64,000 bases of DNA from JAGORM01 sp964406795 (GTDB lineage Bacteria > Patescibacteriota > Microgenomatia > Levybacterales > GWA1-39-11), in NCBI GenBank assembly GCA_964406795.1, contig CAYOTA010000006.1, positions 17,007 to 81,006 on the forward strand, written 5' to 3'. This document shows, one piece after another, positions 41,735 through 50,586 of this stretch. The number at the start of each line of letters is the position of its first letter. Positions within the stretch are counted from its first letter, which is position 1. The translations under genes and the position numbers were made by a program. The notes beneath the pieces were generated by a model. The model saw nothing but the letters and a program-made list of their open reading frames with translations, was not told where the DNA came from and did not search any database.

Positions 41735-42802
41735 ATGGAAAAAACCGCACACAAATCTACTTCATTTCCTTCCCTTAACACACTGTTTGCCGACTCATGG
41801 GAAATGTTTAAAGGAAGCATGTTAAACCTTTTGATAATCACCATCATTTCTATAGTTATATATGTAGTAATCTTTATAGTAGGTCTCTTGCTTGCTCTAC
41901 CTCTTGGTGCATATTCTATATTTTCAGCAATCCAATCCCAACAATTAACTCCTGCATTCTTTTCATCGCTTGGTGGTTTGGGTATTATTGTAGGAATTGC
42001 CATGATTGCGTCAGTTATTGTAAGTTTTGCAATCCAAGCAGCATCCATTCTGGTTGTGGCCAACTACAAACACAAGCCTAATGCTGGACAAATGGTTAAA
42101 AAAGGATTCTCCTTTGTAGTCCCCCTATTCTTAGCATCAGTTGTCACAGGGTTTATTATCTCAGGTGGATATTTCTTATTTATTATTCCGGGAATTCTTT
42201 TTCAAGTTGCCCTCTACTTTGTAACTTACGAAATAGTTCTTAACAATAAAGGGGTTCTTGCTGCATGCAGACGAAGCATGGGAATTGTATTTGCTAATTT
42301 CTGGAGTGTATTTGGACGCTTTCTCCTGTTAACTGCAATAATCTTGGGAATTTCCTTTGTTCCAAGTATGATTGTGGGAGCTTCAGAATCCGATGCCCTT
42401 TCAACAATTTGGTCATTTGTATCAAGCATTTTGAGCGTGCTTATTTCTTGGTGGAGCATTTCATACGCTATAACGCTCTACAGACAGGCTGAAAAGGCAG
42501 CGCCTGCTACTAAAACTGGGAAATTATTGTGGCCTACTTTGACCGCACTCGTTGGATGGATTATAGGAGTTATTATGATTGCATCAGTGTTGTGGTTTGT
42601 GTTCTCAGTACTTATTCCCCAAATACAAAATGCAGCATTGCAGCGTGATGCTCAGGAAAACATGCAGTCGGGAGAAAATTCTGGAGAAGGATTTAATCCT
42701 CAAATGATTTTAGACGCACAACAAGATGGAAGCACATTAATGGACGATGGAACCATGATGAAAAATGAATCCATGATGATGTATCAAGAACCCACCAACT
42801 AA
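41735..42802 (+). CDS. Polytopic membrane protein, paralogue of next gene
   Basis: A 355-residue protein with about six helices (residues 30-290). The N-terminal motif LFADSWEMFKGSMLNLLIITI recurs in the following gene, as does the segment on helix three (YFLFIIPGILFQVALYFVTYEIVLNNKGVLAACRRSM). This pattern is found in YciC/glycerophosphoryl-diester-phosphodiesterase-type membrane domains. The C-terminus is Gln/Asn/Met-rich and exported or cytoplasmic. Function unknown. The pair is separated by 6 nt. Confidence 0.65.
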   Translation: MEKTAHKSTSFPSLNTLFADSWEMFKGSMLNLLIITIISIVIYVVIFIVGLLLALPLGAYSIFSAIQSQQLTPAFFSSLGGLGIIVGIAMIASVIVSFAIQAASILVVANYKHKPNAGQMVKKGFSFVVPLFLASVVTGFIISGGYFLFIIPGILFQVALYFVTYEIVLNNKGVLAACRRSMGIVFANFWSVFGRFLLLTAIILGISFVPSMIVGASESDALSTIWSFVSSILSVLISWWSISYAITLYRQAEKAAPATKTGKLLWPTLTALVGWIIGVIMIASVLWFVFSVLIPQIQNAALQRDAQENMQSGENSGEGFNPQMILDAQQDGSTLMDDGTMMKNESMMMYQEPTN

Positions 42803-42808
42803 TCCTCA

Positions 42809-44383
42809 ATGGAACCTACAACGCCACAATCATCTTCACCTATTCAACCAAGTATTCCATCTACCCATTCACACTTCCCCACAGTTGGATCACTCTTTAA
42901 AGACACATGGAGCATGTTCAAAGGTTCTTTACTCAACCTAGTATTAATAAATATTATTTTCATTGTTCTTGCCATTCTTATACTAATTAGTGCGGCAGCC
43001 CTCCTACTTCCCTTTGGTGCATTAAGCGTAATTCAAGCTGTACAAGCTAATACATTTCAACCAGATATGCTTTTCCCGCTACTTACAGGCGGAGCGGTTA
43101 TTTTAATAATTGTGGTAATAATTTTTGCAGTTTTAAGCCTAGTTATTACCGTTGCTCAAGTGTTTATCGCCGCAAATTATAAAGAGAAATACTCACTTGG
43201 ACACAGTATTAAAAACAGTCTTCCCAAGGTTCTGCCATTTTTTGTTGTAGGAATTATTGTTGGGTTTATTGAACTGGGAGGATATCTCCTTTTTATTATC
43301 CCTGGGTTTATCTTTTCAATATTCCTTATGTTTGCAGCTTATGAGGTCATTCTTAACAATCAGGGTATTATTTCATCCATCAAAAGAAGTATTAAAATAG
43401 TACATCACAATTTCTGGGAAGTATTTGTGCGCATACTCTTAATTATAGCCATCTACCTAGGCTACATGTTTATTTCCTTCATGATTGAGATACCTATTCA
43501 AATCTTAGTTAGTACCTATAAGCAATTTATTTTTATAAGCATTTTCTGGACTATATGCTCATACCTTATAGACTTTTTCTTAGGATTTTATATACTCTGC
43601 TACTCTGTAGCACTTTATAAACAAACAGCAGAAGGTCTGAAATCTGAAAAAGGAAATGGAAAAGGTCTTTTCTGGATGTTTATCTCATCAATCTTAGGAT
43701 GGATTGTAGGAATATTATTGATTGTAACAATTGGAGCATTCGCATGGTCCATGATTAATTCCCAGCGCACTAAAACAGAAGACACCACAAACAAATATGT
43801 TAAACAAATAGAAACTCAGAAAAATGAAGCGGAATTACTCTCTCCTGAATCAAAAAAACTTTTTGATACAATTAATGCCGATCTAAGTACAGCTGTCTTA
43901 ATAACAAATAAACCCTCATTAACAGAAACGGAAAAAACCCAAGTCCAACAGCTTCTCGTAAAAAGTGTAGATAATGCAAAACAATTAACCACAGATAACC
44001 CAACAAACTCTCTTACCTGGAACATGCTTGGAAATGTATATGATCTTTTAAACTTTGTTGAAAATTCAGATAGATTTGCTGAAGACTCCTATAAAAAGGC
44101 TATTAACCTTCAGCCCAATTACTATCAATATCATGAAAAACTGGGTGGCGTATATATGAGAACTGAAAGATATAGCGATGCCATTAATGAATTTAGGAAG
44201 GTCGTTGAACTAAATCCCGAATATGCCAATGGATACTTTAATTTAGGAGTTGCCTACAAAGAATATGGTGCAATGCCAAGTGCAAATGAAGCATTTGAAA
44301 AAACTCTAGAACTACTCCCCTCAAACTCTCCTGACAAATATATGATTGAAGCACAAATGAGTACCAGCCCATCCACGCTATAA
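42809..44383 (+). CDS. Polytopic membrane protein with C-terminal TPR repeats
   Basis: A 524-residue protein. Residues 1-320 are paralogous to the preceding gene product (LFKDTWSMFKGSLLNLVLINI; YLLFIIPGFIFSIFLMFAAYEVILNNQG). The remainder is soluble, with TPR repeats at about 400-515 (YHEKLGGVYMRTERYSDAINEFRKVVELNP; GYFNLGVAYKEYGAMPSANEAFEKTLELLP). It is a tandem duplicate that gained a TPR scaffold close in style to the tail of the Wzy-like protein at 21517. It probably assembles a membrane complex; partner unknown. Confidence 0.7.
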   Translation: MEPTTPQSSSPIQPSIPSTHSHFPTVGSLFKDTWSMFKGSLLNLVLINIIFIVLAILILISAAALLLPFGALSVIQAVQANTFQPDMLFPLLTGGAVILIIVVIIFAVLSLVITVAQVFIAANYKEKYSLGHSIKNSLPKVLPFFVVGIIVGFIELGGYLLFIIPGFIFSIFLMFAAYEVILNNQGIISSIKRSIKIVHHNFWEVFVRILLIIAIYLGYMFISFMIEIPIQILVSTYKQFIFISIFWTICSYLIDFFLGFYILCYSVALYKQTAEGLKSEKGNGKGLFWMFISSILGWIVGILLIVTIGAFAWSMINSQRTKTEDTTNKYVKQIETQKNEAELLSPESKKLFDTINADLSTAVLITNKPSLTETEKTQVQQLLVKSVDNAKQLTTDNPTNSLTWNMLGNVYDLLNFVENSDRFAEDSYKKAINLQPNYYQYHEKLGGVYMRTERYSDAINEFRKVVELNPEYANGYFNLGVAYKEYGAMPSANEAFEKTLELLPSNSPDKYMIEAQMSTSPSTL

Positions 44384-44425
44384 CAAAAACTTGAAATAGA
44401 TTTATTCCTCTAGTACGATAAGCAG

Positions 44426-45724
44426 GTGATAATCAAAGACATCCAGGCTATCCAAATTCTAGACTCCCGAGGAAATCCAACAATTCGCACATTTATAATG
44501 CTTAACGATGGTTCAAGGCACGTTTCAAGTGTCCCCTCTGGCGCGTCTACAGGCTCCAAAGAAGCATATGAGTTGCGAGACGATAACTTACCCGTCTATG
44601 GAGGTAAAGGCGTTTTAAAGGCCGTCACAAACGTGAATACCATAATAAAAAATGCTTTGGTGGGGAAAAATGCAGAATTACAAGAAGTTGACAAAATTTT
44701 AGTGTCACTGGACGGAACTGAGAATAAGCAAAGCTTGCAATCCTCGGCTTCGCCTGCGGGCTTAAAAAGTAAGCTTGGCGCAAATGCAATTCTTTCAGTT
44801 TCCATGGCTGCTACTCGCGCGGCAGCACACACGCAAGGACTACCACTTTGGCAATTTCTGAACTCTTATTATTTCAATATTCCACATTCTACATTCGCTA
44901 TTCAGCCTTCCTTTCCTCAGCTTATGGTAAACATCATTAATGGAGGACTCCATGCCAATTGGAATCTGGATATTCAGGAATTTATGATAGTCCCAAACGT
45001 CACTACTCCAACTGAGTCAATCAGGATTGCATCAGAAATCTTTCACATGCTTGGAAAATTATTAAAAGATAAAAACATGTCAAGCCTAGTGGGAGATGAG
45101 GGCGGCTACTCTCCTCAATTAACTTCGAATGAAAATGCATTTCACATAATTTTAGAGGCAGCGTCAAATATAGGATATGAAAATGTGACTGACTATAGAT
45201 TTGCAATTGACGCAGCAGCTAGTGAATTCTATAAGGGTGGAAAATATGTGTTAAGCAAAGAAAATAAATCACTCTCGTCAGAAGACTTAACTGCATATTA
45301 TGCTGAAATTGGGCAAAAATACAAGATTTTGTCATTTGAAGATGCCTTTTCAGAGGAAGATTACGGTGCACACAAAAAGTTTACAAAAATGGCAAAAGAG
45401 TTTCATTTTACGTCTATTGGAGATGACCTATTTTGTACCAACACAGCATTAATCAAGCAAGGGATCATTGATAACTGGGCAAACGGGGTTTTGATAAAAC
45501 CAAACCAAATTGGAACGGTAACGGAGACATGCGAGGCGATAAACATAGCCAAACAAGCGGGATTTAAAATTGCAGTAAGCCACAGATCGGGTGAAACTGA
45601 AGACACTTTTATCTCTGACCTAGCCTACTCCTGTGCTGCTGACTTTCTAAAAGCAGGCTCCATGTCCAGATCTGAACGCCTCTCCAAATACAACCGTTTA
45701 CTTGAAATAGAATGCAATCTTTAG
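44426..45724 (+). CDS. eno: Enolase
   Basis: A 432-residue glycolytic enzyme converting 2-phosphoglycerate to phosphoenolpyruvate. Marks: SGASTGSKEAYELRD, GGLHANWNLDIQEFM (His and Glu), VGDEGGYSP, the Asp/Glu metal ligands in LSFEDAFSEEDY and GDDLF, the catalytic Lys in VLIKPNQIGTVTET, and SHRSGETED. The usual HADNN loop reads HANWN and a short insert (NKQSLQSSASPAGLKS) lies near residue 95, so it is a divergent member. It starts at GTG; a TACGAT box ends 6 nt before it. Together with gpmA nearby it covers two successive steps of lower glycolysis. Confidence 0.96.
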   Translation: MIIKDIQAIQILDSRGNPTIRTFIMLNDGSRHVSSVPSGASTGSKEAYELRDDNLPVYGGKGVLKAVTNVNTIIKNALVGKNAELQEVDKILVSLDGTENKQSLQSSASPAGLKSKLGANAILSVSMAATRAAAHTQGLPLWQFLNSYYFNIPHSTFAIQPSFPQLMVNIINGGLHANWNLDIQEFMIVPNVTTPTESIRIASEIFHMLGKLLKDKNMSSLVGDEGGYSPQLTSNENAFHIILEAASNIGYENVTDYRFAIDAAASEFYKGGKYVLSKENKSLSSEDLTAYYAEIGQKYKILSFEDAFSEEDYGAHKKFTKMAKEFHFTSIGDDLFCTNTALIKQGIIDNWANGVLIKPNQIGTVTETCEAINIAKQAGFKIAVSHRSGETEDTFISDLAYSCAADFLKAGSMSRSERLSKYNRLLEIECNL

Positions 45725-45898
45725 CTATTTCCTTCCGCTTCTGGTGATTCTTCGCATATTGCGCCTAGCTTGTGTTTCTGGCTTAACAAATGGAACTCCG
45801 GGGAACTGTTTTATAAACTGTATCTTCACCCGGTCTGCTTCCCCACGGGCTCTATGCCCGCCCTTATCTGAATAGTGTCCACCTATTTCATTTTTCAT
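45725..45898 (-). CDS. 57-residue basic hypothetical protein
   Basis: It starts MKNEIGGHYSDKGGHRARG and ends RRNMRRITRSGRK. It is strongly basic with no membrane helix, and its stop abuts the stop of enolase on the other strand. The composition resembles small nucleic-acid-binding or ribosome-associated proteins. No promoter is obvious and no family is recognised. It is reported because the frame fills a gap and the sequence is protein-like. Confidence 0.4.
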   Translation of the reverse strand: MKNEIGGHYSDKGGHRARGEADRVKIQFIKQFPGVPFVKPETQARRNMRRITRSGRK

Positions 45899-46000
45899 AA
45901 ATATCTGGGCAGATTTTTGAAATATACACCATGCTTAATGATTGTCGCAAGAAGGAATTCTTGATTCTACATGATACATGATACATAATACTTTATACAT

Positions 46001-46630
46001 ATGGCTTATTTAGTACTCGTTCGTCACGGATTATCTGAATACAATAAACAAGGCCTATGGACAGGCTGGACAGATGTCTCACTTGCAAAAGAAGGCATAG
46101 AACAGGCTCGGAAAACTGGTGAAGAGCTAAAAGATATTCCCTTAGACTATGCGTATGCGTCAGACTTAAAGCGCACACAGGAAACGCTTCATGAAATTCT
46201 CCAAATTACCCAGCAATTCCCGGAAATAATAACTGACAAAGCGTTTAATGAGCGTAATTATGGTATTTACACAGGGAAAAATAAATGGGAGGTACAGAAA
46301 GAAGTTGGTGAGGAAAAATTTCAAATGATTAGAAGACAATGGGACTACCCTATTCCTGAGGGAGAATCCTTAAAACAAGTTTACGACCGTGAGGTACCCT
46401 ACTTTACAGAACAGATCCTACCTAAAATTAAAGAGGGGAAAAATGTAATTATTGCGTCTTCAGGTAATCCGTTACGCGCGCTGGTTAAACACCTGGAAAA
46501 CATCCCTGATTCTGAAATATCTAAGCTGGAAATTGGAACTGGCGAAGCATATGTATACCAAATAGATACCGAGGGAAAAGTACTAAAGAAAGAGATACGC
46601 GGAGCAAATCCCAACAAAGGTAAAGTGTAA
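46001..46630 (+). CDS. gpmA: 2,3-bisphosphoglycerate-dependent phosphoglycerate mutase
   Basis: A 209-residue histidine phosphatase-type enzyme that converts 3- to 2-phosphoglycerate. The active-site motif LVRHGLSEYN carries the phospho-His; also WTGWTDVSLAKEG, ASDLKRTQET, FNERNYGIYTGKNK, and the second His replaced by Asn or shifted in VIIASSGNPLRALV. The normal motif is SHGNxLR; here ASSGNPLR lacks that His, which is notable. Length is slightly short of the E. coli enzyme. The tail GANPNKGKV is partly repeated after a palindrome at 46662-46685. The next step, enolase, is encoded just upstream. Confidence 0.93.
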   Translation: MAYLVLVRHGLSEYNKQGLWTGWTDVSLAKEGIEQARKTGEELKDIPLDYAYASDLKRTQETLHEILQITQQFPEIITDKAFNERNYGIYTGKNKWEVQKEVGEEKFQMIRRQWDYPIPEGESLKQVYDREVPYFTEQILPKIKEGKNVIIASSGNPLRALVKHLENIPDSEISKLEIGTGEAYVYQIDTEGKVLKKEIRGANPNKGKV

Positions 46631-46637
46631 TTCGAGG

Positions 46638-46659
46638 TCCTGCCTGCCGCCAGGCAGGA
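46638..46659 (+). repeat. GC-rich palindrome after gpmA
   Basis: An imperfect palindrome of cctgcctg and ccaggcagg arms, set 7 nt after the gpmA stop. It may also work as a terminator stem, but no T run follows. Confidence 0.6.
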
Positions 46660-46661
46660 AA

Positions 46662-46685
46662 AACCCACTAGCCGGAAAAGTGTAA
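46662..46685 (+). repeat. Probable second copy of gpmA tail
   Basis: It reads NPLAGKV and stop TAA, against NPNKGKV and TAA in gpmA. Five of seven residues match, and three of those five matches use different codons. Short, so weaker than the rho and HTH cases. Confidence 0.5.
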
Positions 46686-46728
46686 CCCTACATTGCTATT
46701 TAGCCTCAATTTTGCTATATTACTGGCT

Positions 46729-47658
46729 ATGACAAGTTTAGAAAAAGGGGCTTCACAATCCCCTCATGTAAATGAGGCGCTACAACCACCTGCACTCCCA
46801 GTTATAACCGTTGATAAGGTACAAGGCATGCTTGGAACAGAAACTACATTTAGAAAATTTCAACCAGTCACAAAAACATGGATACAAATGACCGCATTTC
46901 TAGGAATACCACCTGGTACTATTGTTGATTCTAAAACACTCATAGACGATATAGAACGCACTTGGGGAGTTCGATTTCCAAGTCTTAATTTGAGAAATGC
47001 AAACGAAACGTTAGAGAAACTAACCGGAGAAAAAGAGATTATACGCAATCTAACAGACGGAAATAAAACCGCTCAATACTTACTAGACGCACACGTAATT
47101 GAAGGCCGTGTTGACACTTTTGGAAAAAAAGCTGCTGGCAATCCTCGCAACGATGATGACGAAGGAGACTGGAACCCACCTGAAAAAAAGCGCATACAAA
47201 ATCCAACAAGACTCATTCAAGGAAGACAATTGCCTGATGGGAAATTTATGATACATCTGGAAAAAAACAAGAAAAAAACACGAGAAATCCCTCTTTCTAA
47301 AATTGACATTGAGCTGTTTTTGCAATTATCCAAAAAAGGCATAAGCACGTCGGTTTTACTTGAACACTTTGGAAACAGAGAGTATGAAACACCTATTGAA
47401 TCGAGAGAAGAATTACAATCAGCATTACGAGCACTTAATGAGAAGCTTCACTTATGGGGGCTATCTATCAAAGTGAGCGAGGTGAAGGGATTGGCAGATG
47501 ATGAGGTGTGTGCAATTAGTACGTATGATCCAGATGACAAAACAGAGCTAACTATTTTGCCTTCTCCTGCTCAATTTGACGAGAACGGTGAGGTGCTCGT
47601 AAGAAATCCAGGAAAACAGAGACAACGAGGACCATATCACGGGAAATTTAAGCTTTAA
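46729..47658 (+). CDS. Hypothetical protein, possible winged-helix regulator
   Basis: A 309-residue soluble protein with no signal or membrane helix. The middle and end contain helix-rich segments (LLEHFGNREYETPIESREELQSAL, RALNEKLHLWGLSIKVSEVKG) of the kind seen in winged-helix domains of OmpR-type output, followed by CAISTYDPDDKTELTI. No catalytic motif can be named. The start at 46729 is favoured because TATATT ends 7 nt before it. It stands alone between gpmA and the ABC exporter genes. Confidence 0.5.
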   Translation: MTSLEKGASQSPHVNEALQPPALPVITVDKVQGMLGTETTFRKFQPVTKTWIQMTAFLGIPPGTIVDSKTLIDDIERTWGVRFPSLNLRNANETLEKLTGEKEIIRNLTDGNKTAQYLLDAHVIEGRVDTFGKKAAGNPRNDDDEGDWNPPEKKRIQNPTRLIQGRQLPDGKFMIHLEKNKKKTREIPLSKIDIELFLQLSKKGISTSVLLEHFGNREYETPIESREELQSALRALNEKLHLWGLSIKVSEVKGLADDEVCAISTYDPDDKTELTILPSPAQFDENGEVLVRNPGKQRQRGPYHGKFKL

Positions 47659-47705
47659 ACTCACTAATTAATGGCACACCCTATACTCTTTCACCCTTTA
47701 CCGTT

Positions 47706-47711
47706 TATAAT
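47706..47711 (+). promoter_or_regulatory. -10 box of ABC exporter operon
   Basis: TATAAT ends exactly 6 nt before the ATG at 47718: a leaderless start. Confidence 0.65.
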
Positions 47712-47717
47712 ACTGTT

Positions 47718-48734
47718 ATGAGTTCTTCTATAATCTCTGTTCAAAATTTATCAAAAAAATATACTGTTCATAAAAAACAACCTGGCTTTTCAGGCACTCT
47801 TAAATCATTTTTTAAACGTGAATATGAAACAGTACAAGCTGTCAAAGATGTGTCATTTGAGATACAGCCGGGAGAATTAATAGGGTTTATAGGTCCTAAC
47901 GGAGCCGGTAAAACCACCACGCTAAAGTGCCTTTCAGGATTGCTCTATCCTACAAACGGAAAGTTGGAAGTTCTAGGACACACTCCATTTAAGCGCAATA
48001 CAAATTTTCTAAAACAGATTGCGCTTGTTATGGGACAAAAAAACCAGCTGTGGTGGGATTTGCCACCTACAGAAACGTTTTTACTGAATAAAGAAATTTA
48101 CGGAATTAGTGATAAGAGATTCAAGGAAACACTAGATGATCTCGTAGAATTACTGGATGTAAAAGACGTGTTAGGAACGCAAGTAAGGAAGTTATCTTTA
48201 GGGCAACGCATGAAGTGTGAACTGATTGCAGCTCTTCTCCACTCTCCGAAAGTGTTGTTTTTGGATGAACCCACTATTGGGCTTGATGTAGTTATGCAGA
48301 AAAAATTGCGTGATTTTATTAAAGAATATAATACCAAATACAATGCCACTATTATTTTAACCTCCCACTACATGGAAGACGTCAGGCAACTTTGTGAGCG
48401 TGTCATAGTTATAGATCATGGAGAAATACTTTTTGACGGAAAGCTGGATAATCTTATCCAGGAATACACCAAAAATAAGTTCATAACGGTAGTATTTGAA
48501 AAAGAAGTAACCCGTGAACGAATTTCCAAGCTAGGAAAAATCCAGGAATATGAATTCCCTAAAGCAGTTTTGAGCGTTAAAAGAAGTGAAGCAAATACGG
48601 TTACTGCAAAATTACTCAAGGATTTCCCGGTGCTTGACCTAAACATAGAAGAACCAGATATAGAAGATATTATAAGAGAAGTATTTTCGTTTAACTCAAA
48701 AGGCAAAGTTCAAGATGCAAAAGTGAAAGTTTGA
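47718..48734 (+). CDS. ABC-2 exporter ATP-binding protein
   Basis: A 338-residue ATPase. Walker A IGPNGAGKTTTLKCL, Q-loop near VMGQKNQLWWD, signature LSLGQRMKCELIAAL, Walker B VLFLDEPTIGLD and the switch His in LTSHYMEDV are all present. The extra C-terminal domain of about 90 residues is usual for ABC-2 exporters. The two permease genes downstream are of matching type, so the three form an exporter. Cargo unknown. It ends with TGA. Confidence 0.93.
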   Translation: MSSSIISVQNLSKKYTVHKKQPGFSGTLKSFFKREYETVQAVKDVSFEIQPGELIGFIGPNGAGKTTTLKCLSGLLYPTNGKLEVLGHTPFKRNTNFLKQIALVMGQKNQLWWDLPPTETFLLNKEIYGISDKRFKETLDDLVELLDVKDVLGTQVRKLSLGQRMKCELIAALLHSPKVLFLDEPTIGLDVVMQKKLRDFIKEYNTKYNATIILTSHYMEDVRQLCERVIVIDHGEILFDGKLDNLIQEYTKNKFITVVFEKEVTRERISKLGKIQEYEFPKAVLSVKRSEANTVTAKLLKDFPVLDLNIEEPDIEDIIREVFSFNSKGKVQDAKVKV

Positions 48735-48809
48735 GGTAAAAAGTTTAGAGATAGATATTAATACTTTTGAATTCTAACTTGTATTTTTGATTCCAATCAT
48801 CATCAATTG

Positions 48810-48913
48810 TAACGCGAAAGCATGGAAGAATGAATGAGTGAACGCTCGGAAAAAATAATTTTTTCAGTGAACAAATGAATTCTGTAATGCATGAGCGTTA
48901 CACTGATGAGAGG
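48810..48913. repeat. Dispersed ~100-nt element, copy B
   Basis: It runs from gtaacgcgaaagcatggaag through tgaatgagtgaacgctc to gtaatgcatgagcgttac, so its ends can pair. Motif order matches copy A at 23850-23974. A perfect hairpin (gtacttttg / caaaagtac, 48920-48943) follows directly. Confidence 0.65.
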
Positions 48914-48951
48914 TTTTTGGTACTTTTGCCGGAACAAAAGTACAAGTTTAT

Positions 48952-49746
48952 ATGCACACCTACTTTAGAGTATTTGCAAACACATGGGGAGAAGTCCTTT
49001 CATACCGCTTTAACTTTGTTATGTGGCGGTTTAGAACCGTGCTGCAACTACTCACTATGTTTTTCTTGTGGTCAGCGTTAATTCCAGCAAGCGGTGACCT
49101 TTTTGGCTATTCACAGTCTCAAATGTTAACCTATATTTTAGGAACCAGCCTCATTTCATCCATTGTAATGAGCACAAGAACGGGTGAAATCGGAGACATA
49201 ATTAACACAGGAGATCTTTCTAACTATCTTTTAAAACCCGTAAGCTTTATAAAGTATTGGTTTGCGCGTGATTTAGGCGACAAGGCAATGAATGTAGTAT
49301 TTTCAACTATAGAAATTGGAATCTTAATACTACTCTTTCAACCTCCGCTTTTCCTTCAAACAAACCCTGTCTACCTGCTCTTAACCATTATCGCATGTCT
49401 TATCTCTATAATCATGTACTTTTTCTTTAATTATTTACTGGGGCTTTTTGGATTCTGGAGTAATGAAATTTGGGGGCCTCGGTTTATTTTCTGGATTTTA
49501 CTTGGCTTTTTTGCAGGCAGCCTATTCCCCCTAGACATCTTGCCTGGCCCTGTTTTTGAAGTGTTAAAGCTTCTGCCGTTTACCTATCTATTATATTTCC
49601 CGCTCAAAATATATTTAGGAAGCCTGGGGTTTTCAGCTATTTTCCAAGGACTTTTAGTGTCATTCATCTGGACGCTTATACTCTACTTTGCAGTTCAATA
49701 TGTATGGAAAAAAGGCCTAAAATTATATGGCGCCGAAGGTAAGTAA
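48952..49746 (+). CDS. ABC-2 type permease 1
   Basis: A 264-residue protein with six membrane helices, close to the ABC-2 membrane_6 (DUF990) style: RFRTVLQLLTMFFLWSALIPA, GEIGDIINTGDLSNYLLKPVSFIKYWFARDLGDK, and PLDILPGPVFEVLKLLPFTYLLYFPLKIYLG. It forms the channel with permease 2. It follows the ATPase after a 217-base repeat-bearing gap, which may reduce co-expression. Substrate unknown. Confidence 0.85.
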   Translation: MHTYFRVFANTWGEVLSYRFNFVMWRFRTVLQLLTMFFLWSALIPASGDLFGYSQSQMLTYILGTSLISSIVMSTRTGEIGDIINTGDLSNYLLKPVSFIKYWFARDLGDKAMNVVFSTIEIGILILLFQPPLFLQTNPVYLLLTIIACLISIIMYFFFNYLLGLFGFWSNEIWGPRFIFWILLGFFAGSLFPLDILPGPVFEVLKLLPFTYLLYFPLKIYLGSLGFSAIFQGLLVSFIWTLILYFAVQYVWKKGLKLYGAEGK

Positions 49747-49803
49747 GAACCATGAGCTTTAGCTCAGAACCTTCCTTTTTTTCGCAAGCTAAAAAAAGTG
49801 ACT

Positions 49804-50586
49804 ATGAAACGATATTTAACTATTTGGTTTAAATCTATGATTGTTTACGCACAAATTGCGTTTGCATCGCGCCTAGGTGTGGTTTTATTTACGACCGGAA
49901 AGCTATTAAGATTTGTATTCTTTCTTATATTTATTTTTCTAATTTTAGGACGTACAAATACACTTGCTGGATATTCACTTTGGGAAGTAATCTTTTTCTA
50001 TGCTACGTTTAATTTGATAGATATTATCCCCCAAATGATACTCAGAAGTGTATACGGGTTTAGACGACTTATTGTGTCGGGCGACTTTGATCTTTTCTTC
50101 CTACAACCTATCTCACCGTTATTTAGAGCGCTTTTTGGCAGTTCAGATATACTTGATTTACCAATGTTAATTATCGCAATTGGGTTTACAATATACTCAG
50201 GACTACAACTGCCTGAATTCTCCCTTCTGGGTGTATTTTTGTACATTGTTCTTCTAGTAAACGCCTTGTTGATAGCATTAGCATTTCATATTTTTGTAGT
50301 GTCAATTGGAATTGTGTCCACAGAAGTTGACAGTACCATCATGCTCTACCGGGATTTGACTCAAATGGGAAGAGTACCTATTGCGGTATATCAGCAGGGA
50401 GTAAGTTTTGTATTAACATTTGTAGTTCCAATTGGCATCATGATGTCGTTTCCCGTAGAAGCGCTCCTAGGTGCTCTTTCATGGCAATTTATTATTATTT
50501 CCTGCACGTTTGGGGTAAGTTTTTTGCTGCTTTCTCTTTATGCATGGAATCGGGCGGTCAGACACTACAGTAGCGCTAGCTCCTAA
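49804..50586 (+). CDS. ABC-2 type permease 2
   Basis: A 260-residue permease with about six helices and the loop IVSGDFDLFFLQPISPLFRALFG, which parallels NTGDLSNYLLKPVSF in permease 1. Related signature: YVWKKGLK-like ends are replaced by YAWNRAVRHYSSAS. The ATG at 49804 is chosen over a GTG at 49798. Its 3' end overlaps the convergent aminotransferase gene by 11 bases. Confidence 0.85.
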   Translation: MKRYLTIWFKSMIVYAQIAFASRLGVVLFTTGKLLRFVFFLIFIFLILGRTNTLAGYSLWEVIFFYATFNLIDIIPQMILRSVYGFRRLIVSGDFDLFFLQPISPLFRALFGSSDILDLPMLIIAIGFTIYSGLQLPEFSLLGVFLYIVLLVNALLIALAFHIFVVSIGIVSTEVDSTIMLYRDLTQMGRVPIAVYQQGVSFVLTFVVPIGIMMSFPVEALLGALSWQFIIISCTFGVSFLLLSLYAWNRAVRHYSSASS

